Both the position numbers and the translations under genes were made by a program. This document shows, piece after piece, positions 16,461 through 28,694 of a stretch of DNA of 64,000 nucleotides. Origin of the DNA: Sphingomonas faeni (GTDB lineage: Bacteria > Pseudomonadota > Alphaproteobacteria > Sphingomonadales > Sphingomonadaceae); NCBI RefSeq assembly GCF_003053745.1, contig NZ_QAYE01000002.1:124001-188000 (forward strand), in the 5' to 3' direction. Position 1 is the first letter of the stretch, and the number at the start of each line of letters is the position of its first letter. Below the pieces are notes generated by a model, which made no database searches, was not told the DNA's origin, and saw only the letters and a list, made by a program, of their open reading frames with translations.

Positions 16461-18995
16461 TTACCGCAGCGAAATGGTTTTCGGCCCTTGTCCAATCGCC
16501 ACCTGCCGTCCGTCCAAGTGTACCGCGCCGGCAATATTCATTTGTGGAATGACCAACGTCGATGTTCCGGCGGCCGAGTCTTGAACGATGTTGGTCTGCT
16601 TACCCTTTACCCTGGCGGTGCTGGCACCATCCCAACCATGGACGGTGATCGCGATGGTCTTCCACCATGGCTTGAAGCTACCCTCGGGCGTGGCGAAGTC
16701 GATCGACAGGCCGGTCGGCGTGATCGTGCAGCGCACCGTTTGGCGGAAATAGCCGCGGCGCGTGTACGCCAGCGTGCGGCCGTCGTCCTCGTAAAGCGTC
16801 CCCGTGCAGTCCGCGCCGGGATAGACGTCGAGCCGCAGCGGACCGTTCGGGGTTTCGCTCGTGCTCTGGACCAAGGGCTGGCGGGGCAGGATCGTCCCGG
16901 CGCGGACGAACACGGGCAGGCGATCGAGGCGCGGCGTTTCTGTCACGCGGTCGCCGAGCGTGCGTGCGGTCGGCACGGCTTGCGTCGCCGACTGGATCGG
17001 GCCGGCGGCGGCGGGCTCGGGCGTGCCGACGCGCTGGCCGGTCCAGTAATCATACCAGCTGCCCGCGGGCAGGCACACGTCGTAGGTCTGCGGCGACTCC
17101 GGCTTGGGCGGCGGCGCGATCAGCAGCGACTTGCCGAGGGTGAACGCCATCGACTGGTCGCATGACGCAGTCGCGGCGGCGGGATAATCGTAGAACACCG
17201 GCCGCATGATCGGATCGCCGAACCGCGCGTTCTGATCCGCCAGCGCGTAGAAATACGGCATCAGGCCATAGCGCTCCTCGATGAAGCGGCGGCGGATCGC
17301 GAGATGGTCGGGGCCGTCGACCCAGGGCTCGACGCGGGGCGTGCCGGTCGCCGAATGATTGCGGAACACCGGCGTGAACGCGCCGATCTCGGTCCAGCGC
17401 GTGAGCAAATCGGGGCTCGGGCCACCGGCGAACCCGCTGACGTCGGCGGCGCTGTAGCCGAAGCCCGACAGGCCGAGGTTGATGATCTGCTGCACCGACA
17501 GCTTCAGGTGATCCCAGGTCGCGCTGTTGTCGCCGGTCCAGGTGACCGCATAACGCTGCCCGCCGGCATAGCTCGCGCGCGTCATCACGAACGGGCGCTC
17601 GTCGGGGCGCAGCTTGAGCAGACCGTCATACGTGGCGCGCGTGTTGAGCATGCCGTAGACGTTGTGCGCTTCGCGGTGATCGGTGATGCGGGCCACAAAA
17701 TCGTCGCTGTCGATGCGGTGGCGGGTGTCGAGCGGCATCGTCTTGGTCGGGGTCTCGAAGATCGCCGGCTCGTTCATGTCGTTCCAGAACCCTGCGATCC
17801 CGGCGTCTAGGAAGCCCTTATACTGCTCGCCCCACCAGGTCCGCGCGGCGGTCTTGGTGAAGTCCGGGAATACCGACGGGCCGGGCCAGACCGGCGCGAC
17901 ATACGGGCTGCCATCGGCGTTCTTGATGAACGCGTCGGCCTTCATCCCGCTCTGGTAGGGCGCATAGCCCTGTTCGACCGCGGCGATGTGAAGGTCGGTG
18001 ATCGCGACCAGCTTGATCCCGTCCGCCTTCATCTCGGTGGCGAGCTTGGGCAGGTCCGGGAAAGTCTTGGCGTCGGTGGTGAAGGGGCGGTTGCGATCTT
18101 GATAGCCGATGTCGAGCCAGATGACGTCGGTCGGTACGCGATCGCTGCGCAGGCGCGCGGCGATCTGGCGGACCTCGTCGGCGCTGCCATAGCTGTAGCG
18201 CGACTGCTGGTAACCGAGCGCCCATTTCGGGGCGAGTGGGGCGTGGCCGGTCAGGTCGGCGTAGCGGCGCGTGACCTCGGCCATCGATGGTCCGGCGATG
18301 AAGTAATAGTCGATCGGGCCGTCGGGGCCGCCGAACGAGAGCGTCTCGGCATCGCGGTGGCCGAAGTCGAACCAGGTGCGGAACGTGTTGTCGAGCAGGA
18401 TGCCGTAGCTGCCGCCCGCACCGCCGGTGCCGATGAAGAAGGGTATCGATTTGTAGATCGGGTCGTCCGCGCTGCTGAACCCGAACGCGTCGGTGTTCCA
18501 GTCGACGAAGCCGTGCCCGCGCCGGTCGAGCCCTTGGGTCTTGTCGCCCAAGCCGTAGAAATGCTCGGCGATTGGCAGAGTCTTGGAGATCGCGAATGCC
18601 TTGCCGTCGGTCGCGACGGGCGCGGCATCGGCGGAGATGACCTTTCCGTCGAGCGTCTCGAAGGTGATCGCGCCGCCGGCACCGACACGCACGCGGACGC
18701 TGGCGGTGGTGAAGCCGTCCGGGGCGGCGGTGACGGCGATCTTATGGTGGCGGATTGCGGCGAGGACGGCCCAGCTGGCGTCCTCCGGGAACACGCCGTT
18801 CTTGGCGACGCGGACGCGGATAAGACCGTCGGTCATCGCGGTGATCCGCGTGGTGGTCGTGCCGACATGGACGTCGATACCGTCGCTCCGTGGAGTCAAT
18901 GTGCGCGCGGGTGCGGCGGCCGCTGCGGGCGTCTGCGCGTAGACGGGGACGCTGCACACGCCGGTGGCAGCGAGCAGGAGGGCTAGGCGTTTCAT
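16461..18995 (-). CDS. GH31 alpha-glucosidase (secreted)
   Basis: A protein of 844 residues with a signal peptide (MKRLALLLAATGVCSVPVYA). It has the GH31 N-terminal beta domain, then a TIM barrel with TDVIWLDIGYQD, the nucleophile motif GFWNDMNEPAIF (Asp near residue 406), and the acid/base region RYAVTWTGDNSATWDHL. Beta-sandwich domains follow at the C-terminus. It hydrolyses alpha-linked gluco-oligosaccharides from the non-reducing end, probably in the periplasm. The start at 18995 overlaps the upstream halogenase-like gene (ATGA). It is the last gene of the maltodextrin operon. Confidence 0.92.
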   Translation of the reverse strand: MKRLALLLAATGVCSVPVYAQTPAAAAAPARTLTPRSDGIDVHVGTTTTRITAMTDGLIRVRVAKNGVFPEDASWAVLAAIRHHKIAVTAAPDGFTTASVRVRVGAGGAITFETLDGKVISADAAPVATDGKAFAISKTLPIAEHFYGLGDKTQGLDRRGHGFVDWNTDAFGFSSADDPIYKSIPFFIGTGGAGGSYGILLDNTFRTWFDFGHRDAETLSFGGPDGPIDYYFIAGPSMAEVTRRYADLTGHAPLAPKWALGYQQSRYSYGSADEVRQIAARLRSDRVPTDVIWLDIGYQDRNRPFTTDAKTFPDLPKLATEMKADGIKLVAITDLHIAAVEQGYAPYQSGMKADAFIKNADGSPYVAPVWPGPSVFPDFTKTAARTWWGEQYKGFLDAGIAGFWNDMNEPAIFETPTKTMPLDTRHRIDSDDFVARITDHREAHNVYGMLNTRATYDGLLKLRPDERPFVMTRASYAGGQRYAVTWTGDNSATWDHLKLSVQQIINLGLSGFGYSAADVSGFAGGPSPDLLTRWTEIGAFTPVFRNHSATGTPRVEPWVDGPDHLAIRRRFIEERYGLMPYFYALADQNARFGDPIMRPVFYDYPAAATASCDQSMAFTLGKSLLIAPPPKPESPQTYDVCLPAGSWYDYWTGQRVGTPEPAAAGPIQSATQAVPTARTLGDRVTETPRLDRLPVFVRAGTILPRQPLVQSTSETPNGPLRLDVYPGADCTGTLYEDDGRTLAYTRRGYFRQTVRCTITPTGLSIDFATPEGSFKPWWKTIAITVHGWDGASTARVKGKQTNIVQDSAAGTSTLVIPQMNIAGAVHLDGRQVAIGQGPKTISLR

Positions 18996-20520
18996 ACGGT
19001 ATCCTTGTGGTCCGCTAAGTCGCGGAGGCGAGAGGCGTGCGACCCGAAATTCGATGCGCAACGGGTCAGGAAATTGTCGATCTTTGGCAGGTCGATGGGA
19101 TCGATATCGGCGCCGGGCGGGCTGAGCCGCGCGGCATTGGGGAAGGTGCCGTAGCCCGCGAACAGGCAGTGCCAGCTGATCGCGGAATAATAGCGGCCGA
19201 GCCCGGCGCGATCGATCGCCGCGACCATGTCGCCGCCGGTGAACCAGGTCGACATCAACATCTTCAGGTCGTCGGATAGCGCTTCGACTCTCCGCGCTTC
19301 TGCCCAATAGCCGGTCGGGTCGTCGTGGCGCTGGTTGAGCCGGTAATGCGCGACGATGTAATCACGGACGCCGTCATAACGCGCGGCGATCCGCGTGTTG
19401 AACGCGGCCCGGACCGCTTCGGTCGCGCCGCCCTGGTCGACCATGTCGAGGAACGCTTCGACGGTGGCGATGACGAGATGCAGCGCGGTCGCCTCGAGTG
19501 GCTCGAGGAATCCTTGTGCCAGCCCGACCGCGAGTGCGTTGTGCGACCAGCTGTCGCGAACCCGGCCAACGCGCATCTTGAGGTGGCGCGCTTCGCCGGC
19601 GTCGGTGCCGATGTGTGCGCGCAACTCTGCTTCTGCCTGAGCTTCGGTCAGGTGGCGGCTGGAGTAGACGTAACCGTTGCCGTTTCGGCTGGTCAGCGGG
19701 ATGTGCCACGCCCAGCCGGCCGACAGCGCGGTCGCGCGCGTCTGGCTGGGGATCGGCGCGCCGGGGGGATGCGCGGTAGGCATCACCACCGCGCGGTCGT
19801 TAAACAGTGCGTCGGCATAGCTGACGAACGGCACGTCCAGCGCACTGAAGATCGTGCTCCGGAACCCGCTAGCGTCGATGAAGAAGTCGCCGGCGATACG
19901 CTCGCCATCGGTATCGATCAGTGCGGTGATTTCGCCGGTCGAGGCACGCTCGACGCTGGCGATCCGGCGCTGGAGATGGACGACGCCCAGCATCTCGGTC
20001 GCATGCGTGGCGAGGAACGCACCGACCTTGTACGCGTCGAAGTGATAGCCGTAGCTGACCTCGAACGGGAAATTCGCGGCGGGCTGCGGCGCGCGGTTCT
20101 GAGCAGCGAGGCGGGCAGGGAGCAGGAACTGGTCGGGGTGCGCCTCGACGTCGCGACCGGTCCGCCTTGCCCGCGTGTTGTAGAAGAACTGCGGCGCGGC
20201 GTGGCCGTCGAGCTCGGTAGGGAAGGGGTGGAAATACTGGTCATACCCCTCGCGGTCCGACCAGCCCTCGAAGCCGATCCCGAGCTTGTAGGTCGCGTCG
20301 CACGCCGGCATCCAGTCGGCTCCGGCGATACCGAGCGTGTCGAAGAAGTGCTTCAACTGCGGCGTCGATCCTTCGCCGACGCCGACGATGCCGATCTCCG
20401 GGCTCTCGACCAAGGTCACGCGGACGGCGCGATCCCGCCAGCGATGCGCGATGAGGCACGCGGTCATCCATCCGGCGGTGCCCCCGCCGAGGATGACGAT
20501 ATGCTGGCCGAGCCCGTCGA

Positions 20521-20524
<4 letters not shown>
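18992..20524 (-). CDS. Flavin-dependent tryptophan-halogenase-like protein (second copy)
   Basis: A protein of 510 residues with a GTG start overlapping the upstream stop (GTGA). It has the FAD-binding GGGTAGWM at residues 13-20, a lysine at residue 80 in ATYKLGIGFEGW aligning with the catalytic lysine of PrnA-type halogenases, the GWAWHIP form of the GWxWxIP signature, and GFLEPLEATALHL with the conserved glutamate. By family it should make hypohalous acid from FADH2, O2 and halide. The context is alpha-glucan use, not a natural-product cluster, so the true substrate is unknown and need not be tryptophan. Confidence 0.85.
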
Positions 20525-22133
<1,609 letters not shown>

Positions 22134-22134
<1 letters not shown>

Positions 22135-23936
22135 CAACGGGTCTCCGCGGCGCAAACGGCATAGCCGAACGCTGGCAGGGTTAGTGTGACACTGCCGGGG
22201 GCGGCAGCGCGTGGCGCGCATGTGCCGGCGAGCGTAGTGAAGCGGTTGGAAACGGTCTCGACCTGTACCGCCTGCGTGATCGGCTTGGCCGACGTGTTGA
22301 ACGCGAGCAGGGTTTCCGCACCCGTCGTCGGATCGAAGCGCGAGACGGCGAGCAGTCCCGGCGTTTCGCTCCGGCTGCGAATGACCGTCCGGCCCCGCGT
22401 GAGAGCCGGATGCCCAACGCGAACCTTGGAAAGCTCCGCGATCTGGCGTAACAACGGATTGGTCTCGCCAAAGCTCTCGGTCGCGGTCGTCTTGGTCGTG
22501 CCGAGCAGGCGATTGTCGTTATAGATCGCGACCTTCGACGCGAACATGTCCTCGCGTGCGTCCTGGTCGTTGCCGTCGCCGACGAAGCCCTGTTCGTCGC
22601 CCGAATAGATCGTCGGCACGCCGCGCAACGTCAGCAGCATCGCGTTCGACAGCAGCACGCGCTTCAGAACCTCCTCGTCGGACGCCTGCGGGAACGCCTT
22701 CCGCACGAACGTCGCGAAACGCCCGTCATCGTGGTTGCCGGTAAAGGTCGGCAGGATCGCCGCGGTGTCGGCGCCCTTCGCATACAGCACGTCGCCGTCG
22801 AACAAGGCCTCGAACGCATCGGTGCCACGCGTGCCCGCGACCGTCTCGACCACCGCCTGGCGGAACGCGAAGTCTAGCACCGCGGGCAGCTTGTCGACGA
22901 TCGTATGCTGCGCGAGCACCGCAGGGCGAATCTCGTGATCCGAGACCTCGCCGAAGATGTGGAAGTTCGGGATGCCGTTCGCCTGCGCCCGCGTGAGCAT
23001 CGCGGGCACGAACTGCTCCCAGAATTCGGGGTTCACGTGGCGCGCGGTATCGATGCGGAAGCCGTCGACCTTGAACCGGTCGATCCACGATCCGAAGATG
23101 TCGATCATGCCAGACACGACGCGCGGGTTCTCCGTCATCACGTCGTCGAGCCCCGAGAAATCGCCCATCGTCGAGCTCTCGTTCATGAACGTCGTGTCGC
23201 CGCGATTATGGTAATAGATCGGGTCGTTGAGCCACGCCGGCACCTTTACGGTGCGCTCGGCGGCGGGCACGTAAGGCGTGTAAGCGTAGGTCGTGTCGGT
23301 CAGCTTGGCGAAGTTCGCCGCAGTCTGAACGCCGTCGCCGACGAACCCCGGATTGATAGCCTTGCCGCCGACGCCGCCTTTCCGCTGGTACGGATACGTC
23401 GCGCGGTCGCGGTACGGGCAGGGCATGCCGACCGCGCATTCGCGGTACTGGATCACGTCGGCTGTGTGGTTGATGATGATGTCCATATACACCTTCATCC
23501 CGCGCGCGTGGGCGGCATCGACGAAGGCGGTCATGTCGGCGTTGGTGCCGAGATGCGGATCGACCTGCGTGAAGTCGGTGATCCAGTATCCGTGATAGCC
23601 CGCGGACTCGTGGCCGGGCGACCCCTGCACCGCCTTGTTCTTGAAGATCGGCCCGAGCCAGATCGCGGTCGCGCCGAGATGCTGGATGTAATCGAGCCGC
23701 TTGGTCAGGCCCTTCAGGTCGCCGCCGTGATAGAAGCCCTTCGCGGTCGGATCATAGCCGGTCTTGAGGCGATCGCCGGCGATCCCGCCGCGATCGTTGC
23801 TCGGGTCGGCGTTCTCGAACCGGTCGGGCAGGACGAAATAGATCACTTCGTCCTGCGGCGCACGCGCGCGGTAGTCGGCGGGCGGCACGGCGGCCGCGCC
23901 GGACAGCGCGAGCAGGATGGCGGCGGCAATGCTCAT
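22134..23936 (-). CDS. Secreted GH13 alpha-amylase
   Basis: A protein of 600 residues with a signal peptide (MSIAAAILLALSGAAAVPPA). GH13 regions are present: DIIINHTADVIQY (region I), RFKVDGFRIDTARHV (nucleophile), FHIFGEVSDHE (acid/base) and LPTFTGNHDDGRFA (region IV), plus a C-terminal beta domain. It should depolymerise maltodextrin or starch outside the inner membrane. The start at 23936 overlaps the halogenase-like stop (ATGA). It lies between two exo-acting glucosidases and the receptor, as expected for a stepwise uptake pathway. Confidence 0.9.
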
Positions 23937-25447
23937 GCGCCGAGCCCTGCCGGTGACGCGCAATGCTGCGCAACGAACGCCGCGTGGTCCTGCATCTGGC
24001 CCGCTTCGCGCGCGTTCAGCTTGTCGATCGTGTCCATGAATTCCCCCAGGTCGCTCGTCGATATCGCGTCGGCCAGCGGGTGGTGGCCCGCCGGCATGAT
24101 GCCTTGTCCCGCCAACACTTGAAGCCAGCCGACTTCGGTGAACAGCTCCTCATGCTCGCGGACGATGTGTCCGTTGCCGCGCCACAGGTCGATCTTTGCG
24201 GCGAGCGTGTCGGGGACGGCTATGTCGCGGCACTGGCGCCAGAACGGCGTGTCGTCGCGCGCCGTCGCCTTGTAGTGGAGGATGATGAAGTCGCGGATGC
24301 GTTCGTATTCGAAGTCGCTCTGGCGGTTGAACTCGGTGCGATCAGCGTCGGCGACGACGCGGCCGGGCAGCAGCTTGAGCAATCGCGAGATTGCCGACTG
24401 GATCAGGTGGATGCTGGTGGATTCGAGCGGCTCCATGAACCCGGCGGCGAGCCCGAGCGCGACGACGTTGCGGTTCCACATCCGCTTGCGGCGGCCGGTG
24501 CGGAATGCGATCGTCCGCGGATCGGCCATCACCGGCGTGTCGAGACCGGCGAGCAACGTGGCGGTCGCCTCGTCCTCGCTCATGTGCGCGCTGGAGAAGA
24601 CGACGCCGTTGCCGGTGCGATGCTGTAACGGGATCCGCCACTGCCAGCCAGCGGTATGCGCGGTCGAACGCGTGTACGGCGTGAACGCCTCGCTTCGCGC
24701 CGACGGCACCGCGATGGCGCGGTCGCACGGCAGCCAGTGCGTCCAGTCCTCGTACCCGGTGCCGAGCGCTTCCTCGATCAGCAGCCCGCGAAAGCCGCTG
24801 CAGTCGATATACAGGTCGGCGGCGACGGTGGTGCCGTTCTCCAGCACGAGACCGGAGACATCGCCGCTCTCGCCGTCGCGGGTGACGCGGACGATCTTGC
24901 CCTCGATCCGGTTGACGCCGCGCGTTTCCGAATAGCGCCGCAGGTAGCGCGCGTAGAGCCCCGCATCGAAATGATAGGCGTACGGCATCGACGGCAGCGT
25001 GCGCGCGGTACGGGCAGGACCACGCTGCATCCGCTCGGCGAGCGCCGCATGCGTGTTGAGCGAATAGGCACCAAGATCGCCGGCGAGTCCTAGCGACCGC
25101 GCGCGCAGCCAATATTGGTGGAACGGCAGCAAGCCGACATCGCGACCGACATCGCCGAACGCATGCATGTAGCGATGGCCCGGCTTGAACCAGTCGACGA
25201 ACTCGATGCCGAGCTTGAACGTGCCGCCGGTCGCGCGGAGGAACGCGTCTTCGTCTAGGCCGAGCGCATCGTTGAACAAATGGATCTGCGGGATCGTCGC
25301 TTCGCCGACCCCGACCGTGCCGATAGCGTCGGACTCGATCAGGTCGATCTCGTATCCCGTCTCCAGGAACCGCGCGAAGGTCGCCGCCGCCATCCAGCCG
25401 GCGGTGCCGCCACCGGCGATCACGATACGCAAAGGGTGATTAACCAT
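23933..25447 (-). CDS. Flavin-dependent tryptophan-halogenase-like protein (first copy)
   Basis: A protein of 504 residues. AGGGTAGWMAA at residues 11-21 binds FAD; lysine 78 in GTFKLGIEFVDW matches the halogenase catalytic lysine; GWQWRIP is the GWxWxIP signature; GFMEPLESTSIHLIQ carries the conserved glutamate. It is therefore intact by all visible family criteria. It starts 83 bases downstream of the TonB-dependent receptor and is coupled to the amylase. It is clearly diverged from the second copy, so the two probably act on different targets. Substrate unknown. Confidence 0.87.
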   Translation of the reverse strand: MVNHPLRIVIAGGGTAGWMAAATFARFLETGYEIDLIESDAIGTVGVGEATIPQIHLFNDALGLDEDAFLRATGGTFKLGIEFVDWFKPGHRYMHAFGDVGRDVGLLPFHQYWLRARSLGLAGDLGAYSLNTHAALAERMQRGPARTARTLPSMPYAYHFDAGLYARYLRRYSETRGVNRIEGKIVRVTRDGESGDVSGLVLENGTTVAADLYIDCSGFRGLLIEEALGTGYEDWTHWLPCDRAIAVPSARSEAFTPYTRSTAHTAGWQWRIPLQHRTGNGVVFSSAHMSEDEATATLLAGLDTPVMADPRTIAFRTGRRKRMWNRNVVALGLAAGFMEPLESTSIHLIQSAISRLLKLLPGRVVADADRTEFNRQSDFEYERIRDFIILHYKATARDDTPFWRQCRDIAVPDTLAAKIDLWRGNGHIVREHEELFTEVGWLQVLAGQGIMPAGHHPLADAISTSDLGEFMDTIDKLNAREAGQMQDHAAFVAQHCASPAGLGA

Positions 25448-25530
25448 CGTCCGCGTCCCCGCTTCGAAACCGTCAGGTGCCGCCACAGCGGGGCAAATGC
25501 GGGGCGGCGTCAACCGCCCCGCCATCGACA

Positions 25531-28482
25531 TCAGAACTTGTACGTGATGCCGACATAGTAGTCGCGGCCATAGCGCTGATAGTCGATCACCTGGCGCGGA
25601 TCGTCGTTCTGGTAGGTCACGAACGGCCGGTCGGTCAGGTTCTTCGCCTGCGCCAGGATCGCGAAGTTCGCGAGCGGACCGCTCTGGAACTCATACCCGA
25701 TCTGCGCATCCAGGATGCCCTCGGACCGCGCCGTGCGATAAGTCGGGTTGGCCGACAGGCCAGCGACTTCGGCGAGGAAGCTGGAGCGATAGCGATAGTT
25801 CGCGCGCGCCTGGAAGCCCCATTTCTCGAAGTAGATCGTGCCGCTGCCGGTCCATTTGGACAGGCCGGGCAGGGTGATCGCCTCGGTCGGGTTGCTGCCG
25901 TACTTGATCGTCGACTGGGTGTAGTTGCCGCTCGCGAAGATGCCGAAGCCGTCGAGCGCGGACGTGATAGCCTTGAACGGCAGCGACACCGTACCCTCGA
26001 CGCCCAGCACTTCGCCGCGACCGGTGTTGGCGGGCGACGACACGTTGCCGATCGTCTGTCCGGCGGCGATCACCTGCGCCTGCTGCGCCGCGGTCAGCGC
26101 CGGCAGCAACGCCGAGAAGTCGTAGGGCAGCGAATTGTTCGGATCGACGAAGTCGGTGAGGTGCTTGAAATAGCCCGACAGCGCGACATAGCCGCCACCG
26201 TTGAAATACTTCTCGAACGACAGATCGATGTTGGTCGACTGATATGGCTTCAGGTTGACGTTGCCGCCGGTCGACGTGAACACCGGGAACAGGCCGGCGG
26301 GCGTCTGGCCGATGTTGGTCAGGTTGATCGCGACGTCCTGCGTGACGCGTTCCTGGTCGAGACGCGGACGCACCATCGTCTGCGAGGCGCCGACCTTGAC
26401 GAAGCCCAGCGGGATCAGTTCGACCGACATCGTCGCCGAGGGCAGGAAGTTGGTGTATTTCAGCGACTGGGTCACCGGTGCGATCGTCACCGCGCCGCCG
26501 ACGACGCTGGCGATCTGGCCGGTCGAGCTCTGGTCCGAATGCACCACCTGCGCACCGATCGAGCCCTTGAGCGGCTTGTCGCCGACCAGGCCGTCGATCG
26601 TGACCTTGGCATAGCCGGTCCAGACCTTCTCGAGCACGACATTGTCGCGCACCAGCGCGGACGGACGGCCATCGAACGCCGCGTTAAGCGAATTATTGTA
26701 GAGATACAGCGGATCGAGCGTCAGCATCTGCGGGATGCCGAGATAATCGAGCGCCACGTTCTTGCCGAGCAATGCCTCGCTCGGCACGTTGCCGCTCAGC
26801 GGCGAACCGCTCGCCACGGTGCAGTTGGTGCCACCGCCGGTCGGGCAGAGGAAGTACGACGTGTAGGCGCTGGTCTTCTTGCGCTGGCTGTAGTTGCCGC
26901 CGGCTTCCCAGCCCTTGACGACGCTGTCGGAGAACTCGCCGTTGAGGCTGGCGCGGAGCGACTTCAGATCGTCCTTGAAGCTCGGCCGGTTGAGGAAGCC
27001 CGACTGGACGACCTGCTGCGTGCCGTTGTTGCCCCACCCTTGCGGATCGGTCAGCTTGAAGATGTCGGTGTTGGTGTAATCCAGCGTCGGCGAGAAGGTG
27101 TAGGTGCCGTTGCCGTTCTGCTTGACGGTGACGGTATCGGCGACGCCGCTCTTGGCGAACCCGGTACCGGTGTTGGTCTCGAGCAGGAAGTCGGTGCGCT
27201 TCGCTCGGCTCCAGCTTGCGTCGACGTTCAGGTGAATCGTCTCGGTCAGCTTGAGGTCGTTGTTCCAGCCGAGCGAGAAATTGTCCGCCTTGCGCTGGTT
27301 ATAGTCGTTGCGCTGCACCGCGAAGACGTTGCCGAACGTCGCGCCAGTCGCGAAGCCGTCGGCAACGGTCACCCCGGTCGCCGTCGTTCCGCCAGCCGTA
27401 CCGGCGCTCGCGAGCTGCCCTGCGAGCGGGAACTCGATGCCGCGCAGGATCTGCGTTTCCTCGAAGTGCGAATACAGCGCGTCGAACGTCGAATGGAAGC
27501 TGTCGGACGGCTGCCACTCGATCGTCGCGACGCCGCCGTAGCGCTTCAGCTCGTTCGACTGGACGTACGGCTTGGCGCCGTTGAGCAGGAACGGGCTGGC
27601 CGCGGTGCCGGCGCCGCTATAGCCCCACGCGTTGTAGCGCTCGTCCTGCGACGGCGTCTGCGTCGCCGACACGCCGATCGCGATGCCGAGCGTGTCGTTG
27701 GCGAACTTATCCACATAGGTCGCCGACGCGCGATAGCCGTAGCGATCGCCATCCGGGTTCAGCTTGTCGATGCCGTTCATCTGCGCCCGCGCGCTGACCG
27801 CGATGATCCGGTGCGCCTGGTCGAGCGGACGCAGCATGCGCAGGTCGACGGTGCCGGCGACGCCGGCGGCGATCAGTGACGCGTCGGCCGACTTGTAGAC
27901 GTTGACGGTCTTGAAGAATTCCGACGGGTATTGGTCGAACTCGACGCCGCGGTTGTCGCCGGTCGTCACCTGTTCGCGGCCGTTGAGCAGCGTGGTCGAG
28001 AAATCGGGGCCGAGGCCGCGGATCGACAGGCGCTGGTCGCGGCCTTCGAGGCGCTGCGCGGTCACGCCGGGCAGGCGAGCGAGCGAGTCCGCGATAGACA
28101 CGTCGGGCAGCTTGCCGACGTCTTCGGCCGAGATCGAGTCGACGATCAGGACCGACTGGCGCTTGATCTTGGCGGAGGATTCCAGGCCGGCGCGGATACC
28201 GGTGACGACGATCTCGTCACCGCCAGCGGCATCTTCCTGGGTTGTGGGCGGCACGGCATCGGCGGGCTGGGGCGTCGGCGCGGCGACGGTCGGCACCGCG
28301 TCGACCTGTGCTGGTGCGGTCGAATTGGCATTCGCGGTGCCGGGCGTCGCTTGCGCGAACGCAGCCTGGCCTGGCAGCATCAGAGCAGCGGCGAGCGCGG
28401 TCGCGCTGACGTGCAGTGCGAGGCGGCTATGCGCGGAAATGCCGGACGCGACGCGCAGGCGGCACGGAATAGACTGGCTCAT
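25531..28482 (-). CDS. TonB-dependent receptor, maltodextrin-type
   Basis: A protein of 983 residues with a long signal peptide ending near AAFAQA. A plug domain follows, with EIVVTGIRAGLESSAKIKR and DVSIADSLARLPGVTAQRLE, the pattern of the Xanthomonas/Caulobacter TonB-dependent receptor class. A large beta-barrel ends in YGRDYYVGITYKF with the terminal phenylalanine of outer membrane proteins. The receptor would import maltodextrins across the outer membrane using TonB energy. An AAGGGG ribosome site lies just before the ATG at 28482. It heads the operon and is divergent from the LacI gene. Confidence 0.93.
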   Translation of the reverse strand: MSQSIPCRLRVASGISAHSRLALHVSATALAAALMLPGQAAFAQATPGTANANSTAPAQVDAVPTVAAPTPQPADAVPPTTQEDAAGGDEIVVTGIRAGLESSAKIKRQSVLIVDSISAEDVGKLPDVSIADSLARLPGVTAQRLEGRDQRLSIRGLGPDFSTTLLNGREQVTTGDNRGVEFDQYPSEFFKTVNVYKSADASLIAAGVAGTVDLRMLRPLDQAHRIIAVSARAQMNGIDKLNPDGDRYGYRASATYVDKFANDTLGIAIGVSATQTPSQDERYNAWGYSGAGTAASPFLLNGAKPYVQSNELKRYGGVATIEWQPSDSFHSTFDALYSHFEETQILRGIEFPLAGQLASAGTAGGTTATGVTVADGFATGATFGNVFAVQRNDYNQRKADNFSLGWNNDLKLTETIHLNVDASWSRAKRTDFLLETNTGTGFAKSGVADTVTVKQNGNGTYTFSPTLDYTNTDIFKLTDPQGWGNNGTQQVVQSGFLNRPSFKDDLKSLRASLNGEFSDSVVKGWEAGGNYSQRKKTSAYTSYFLCPTGGGTNCTVASGSPLSGNVPSEALLGKNVALDYLGIPQMLTLDPLYLYNNSLNAAFDGRPSALVRDNVVLEKVWTGYAKVTIDGLVGDKPLKGSIGAQVVHSDQSSTGQIASVVGGAVTIAPVTQSLKYTNFLPSATMSVELIPLGFVKVGASQTMVRPRLDQERVTQDVAINLTNIGQTPAGLFPVFTSTGGNVNLKPYQSTNIDLSFEKYFNGGGYVALSGYFKHLTDFVDPNNSLPYDFSALLPALTAAQQAQVIAAGQTIGNVSSPANTGRGEVLGVEGTVSLPFKAITSALDGFGIFASGNYTQSTIKYGSNPTEAITLPGLSKWTGSGTIYFEKWGFQARANYRYRSSFLAEVAGLSANPTYRTARSEGILDAQIGYEFQSGPLANFAILAQAKNLTDRPFVTYQNDDPRQVIDYQRYGRDYYVGITYKF

Positions 28483-28614
28483 GAAATCCCCTTCAGGCGA
28501 GAATAATCCCGCGCATCCTCAATTGCTTGTTTTGGTATCCCCGACGTCGTGCTGACGCGTCGGGTGTCGCAACACGGCTATATTTCGGGTGGGGGCGTTG
28601 CAAAAGGGACGGGC

Positions 28615-28622
28615 ATACGTAT
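28615..28622. promoter_or_regulatory. Candidate LacI operator (ATACGTAT core)
   Basis: GGGCATACGTATTCAC in the divergent receptor/LacI gap has a perfect ATACGTAT core centred on CG, the geometry of LacI-family operators. Its reverse complement shares ATnCGTATGC with a site upstream of the MFS importer at 30678-30689. I infer this is the site of the adjacent LacI regulator. Confidence 0.42.
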
Positions 28623-28694
28623 TCACTGTTTCATGCAAACCGTGTCTCTTCAGGACCACGCCCGCCCACAGTGGCGCGGGCAAGGGCGCTGACG

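Noticed and set aside
16210..16584. Plus-strand frame in the convergent gap after flotillin
   Set aside because: Overlaps the end of the GH31 gene, no conserved features; perhaps a remnant but not supportable.
22905..24122. 405-codon plus-strand frame opposite the amylase
   Set aside because: Antisense shadow; low-complexity composition and no ribosome site.
25477..27879. 800-codon plus-strand frame opposite the TonB receptor
   Set aside because: Arginine/valine-rich translation without any domain, exactly antisense to an unmistakable receptor; a by-product of GC-rich codon usage.
28540..28566. Hairpin CCCGACG...CGTCGGG near the receptor promoter
   Set aside because: Short stem with no T-tract and no clear regulatory geometry; could be chance in GC-rich DNA.
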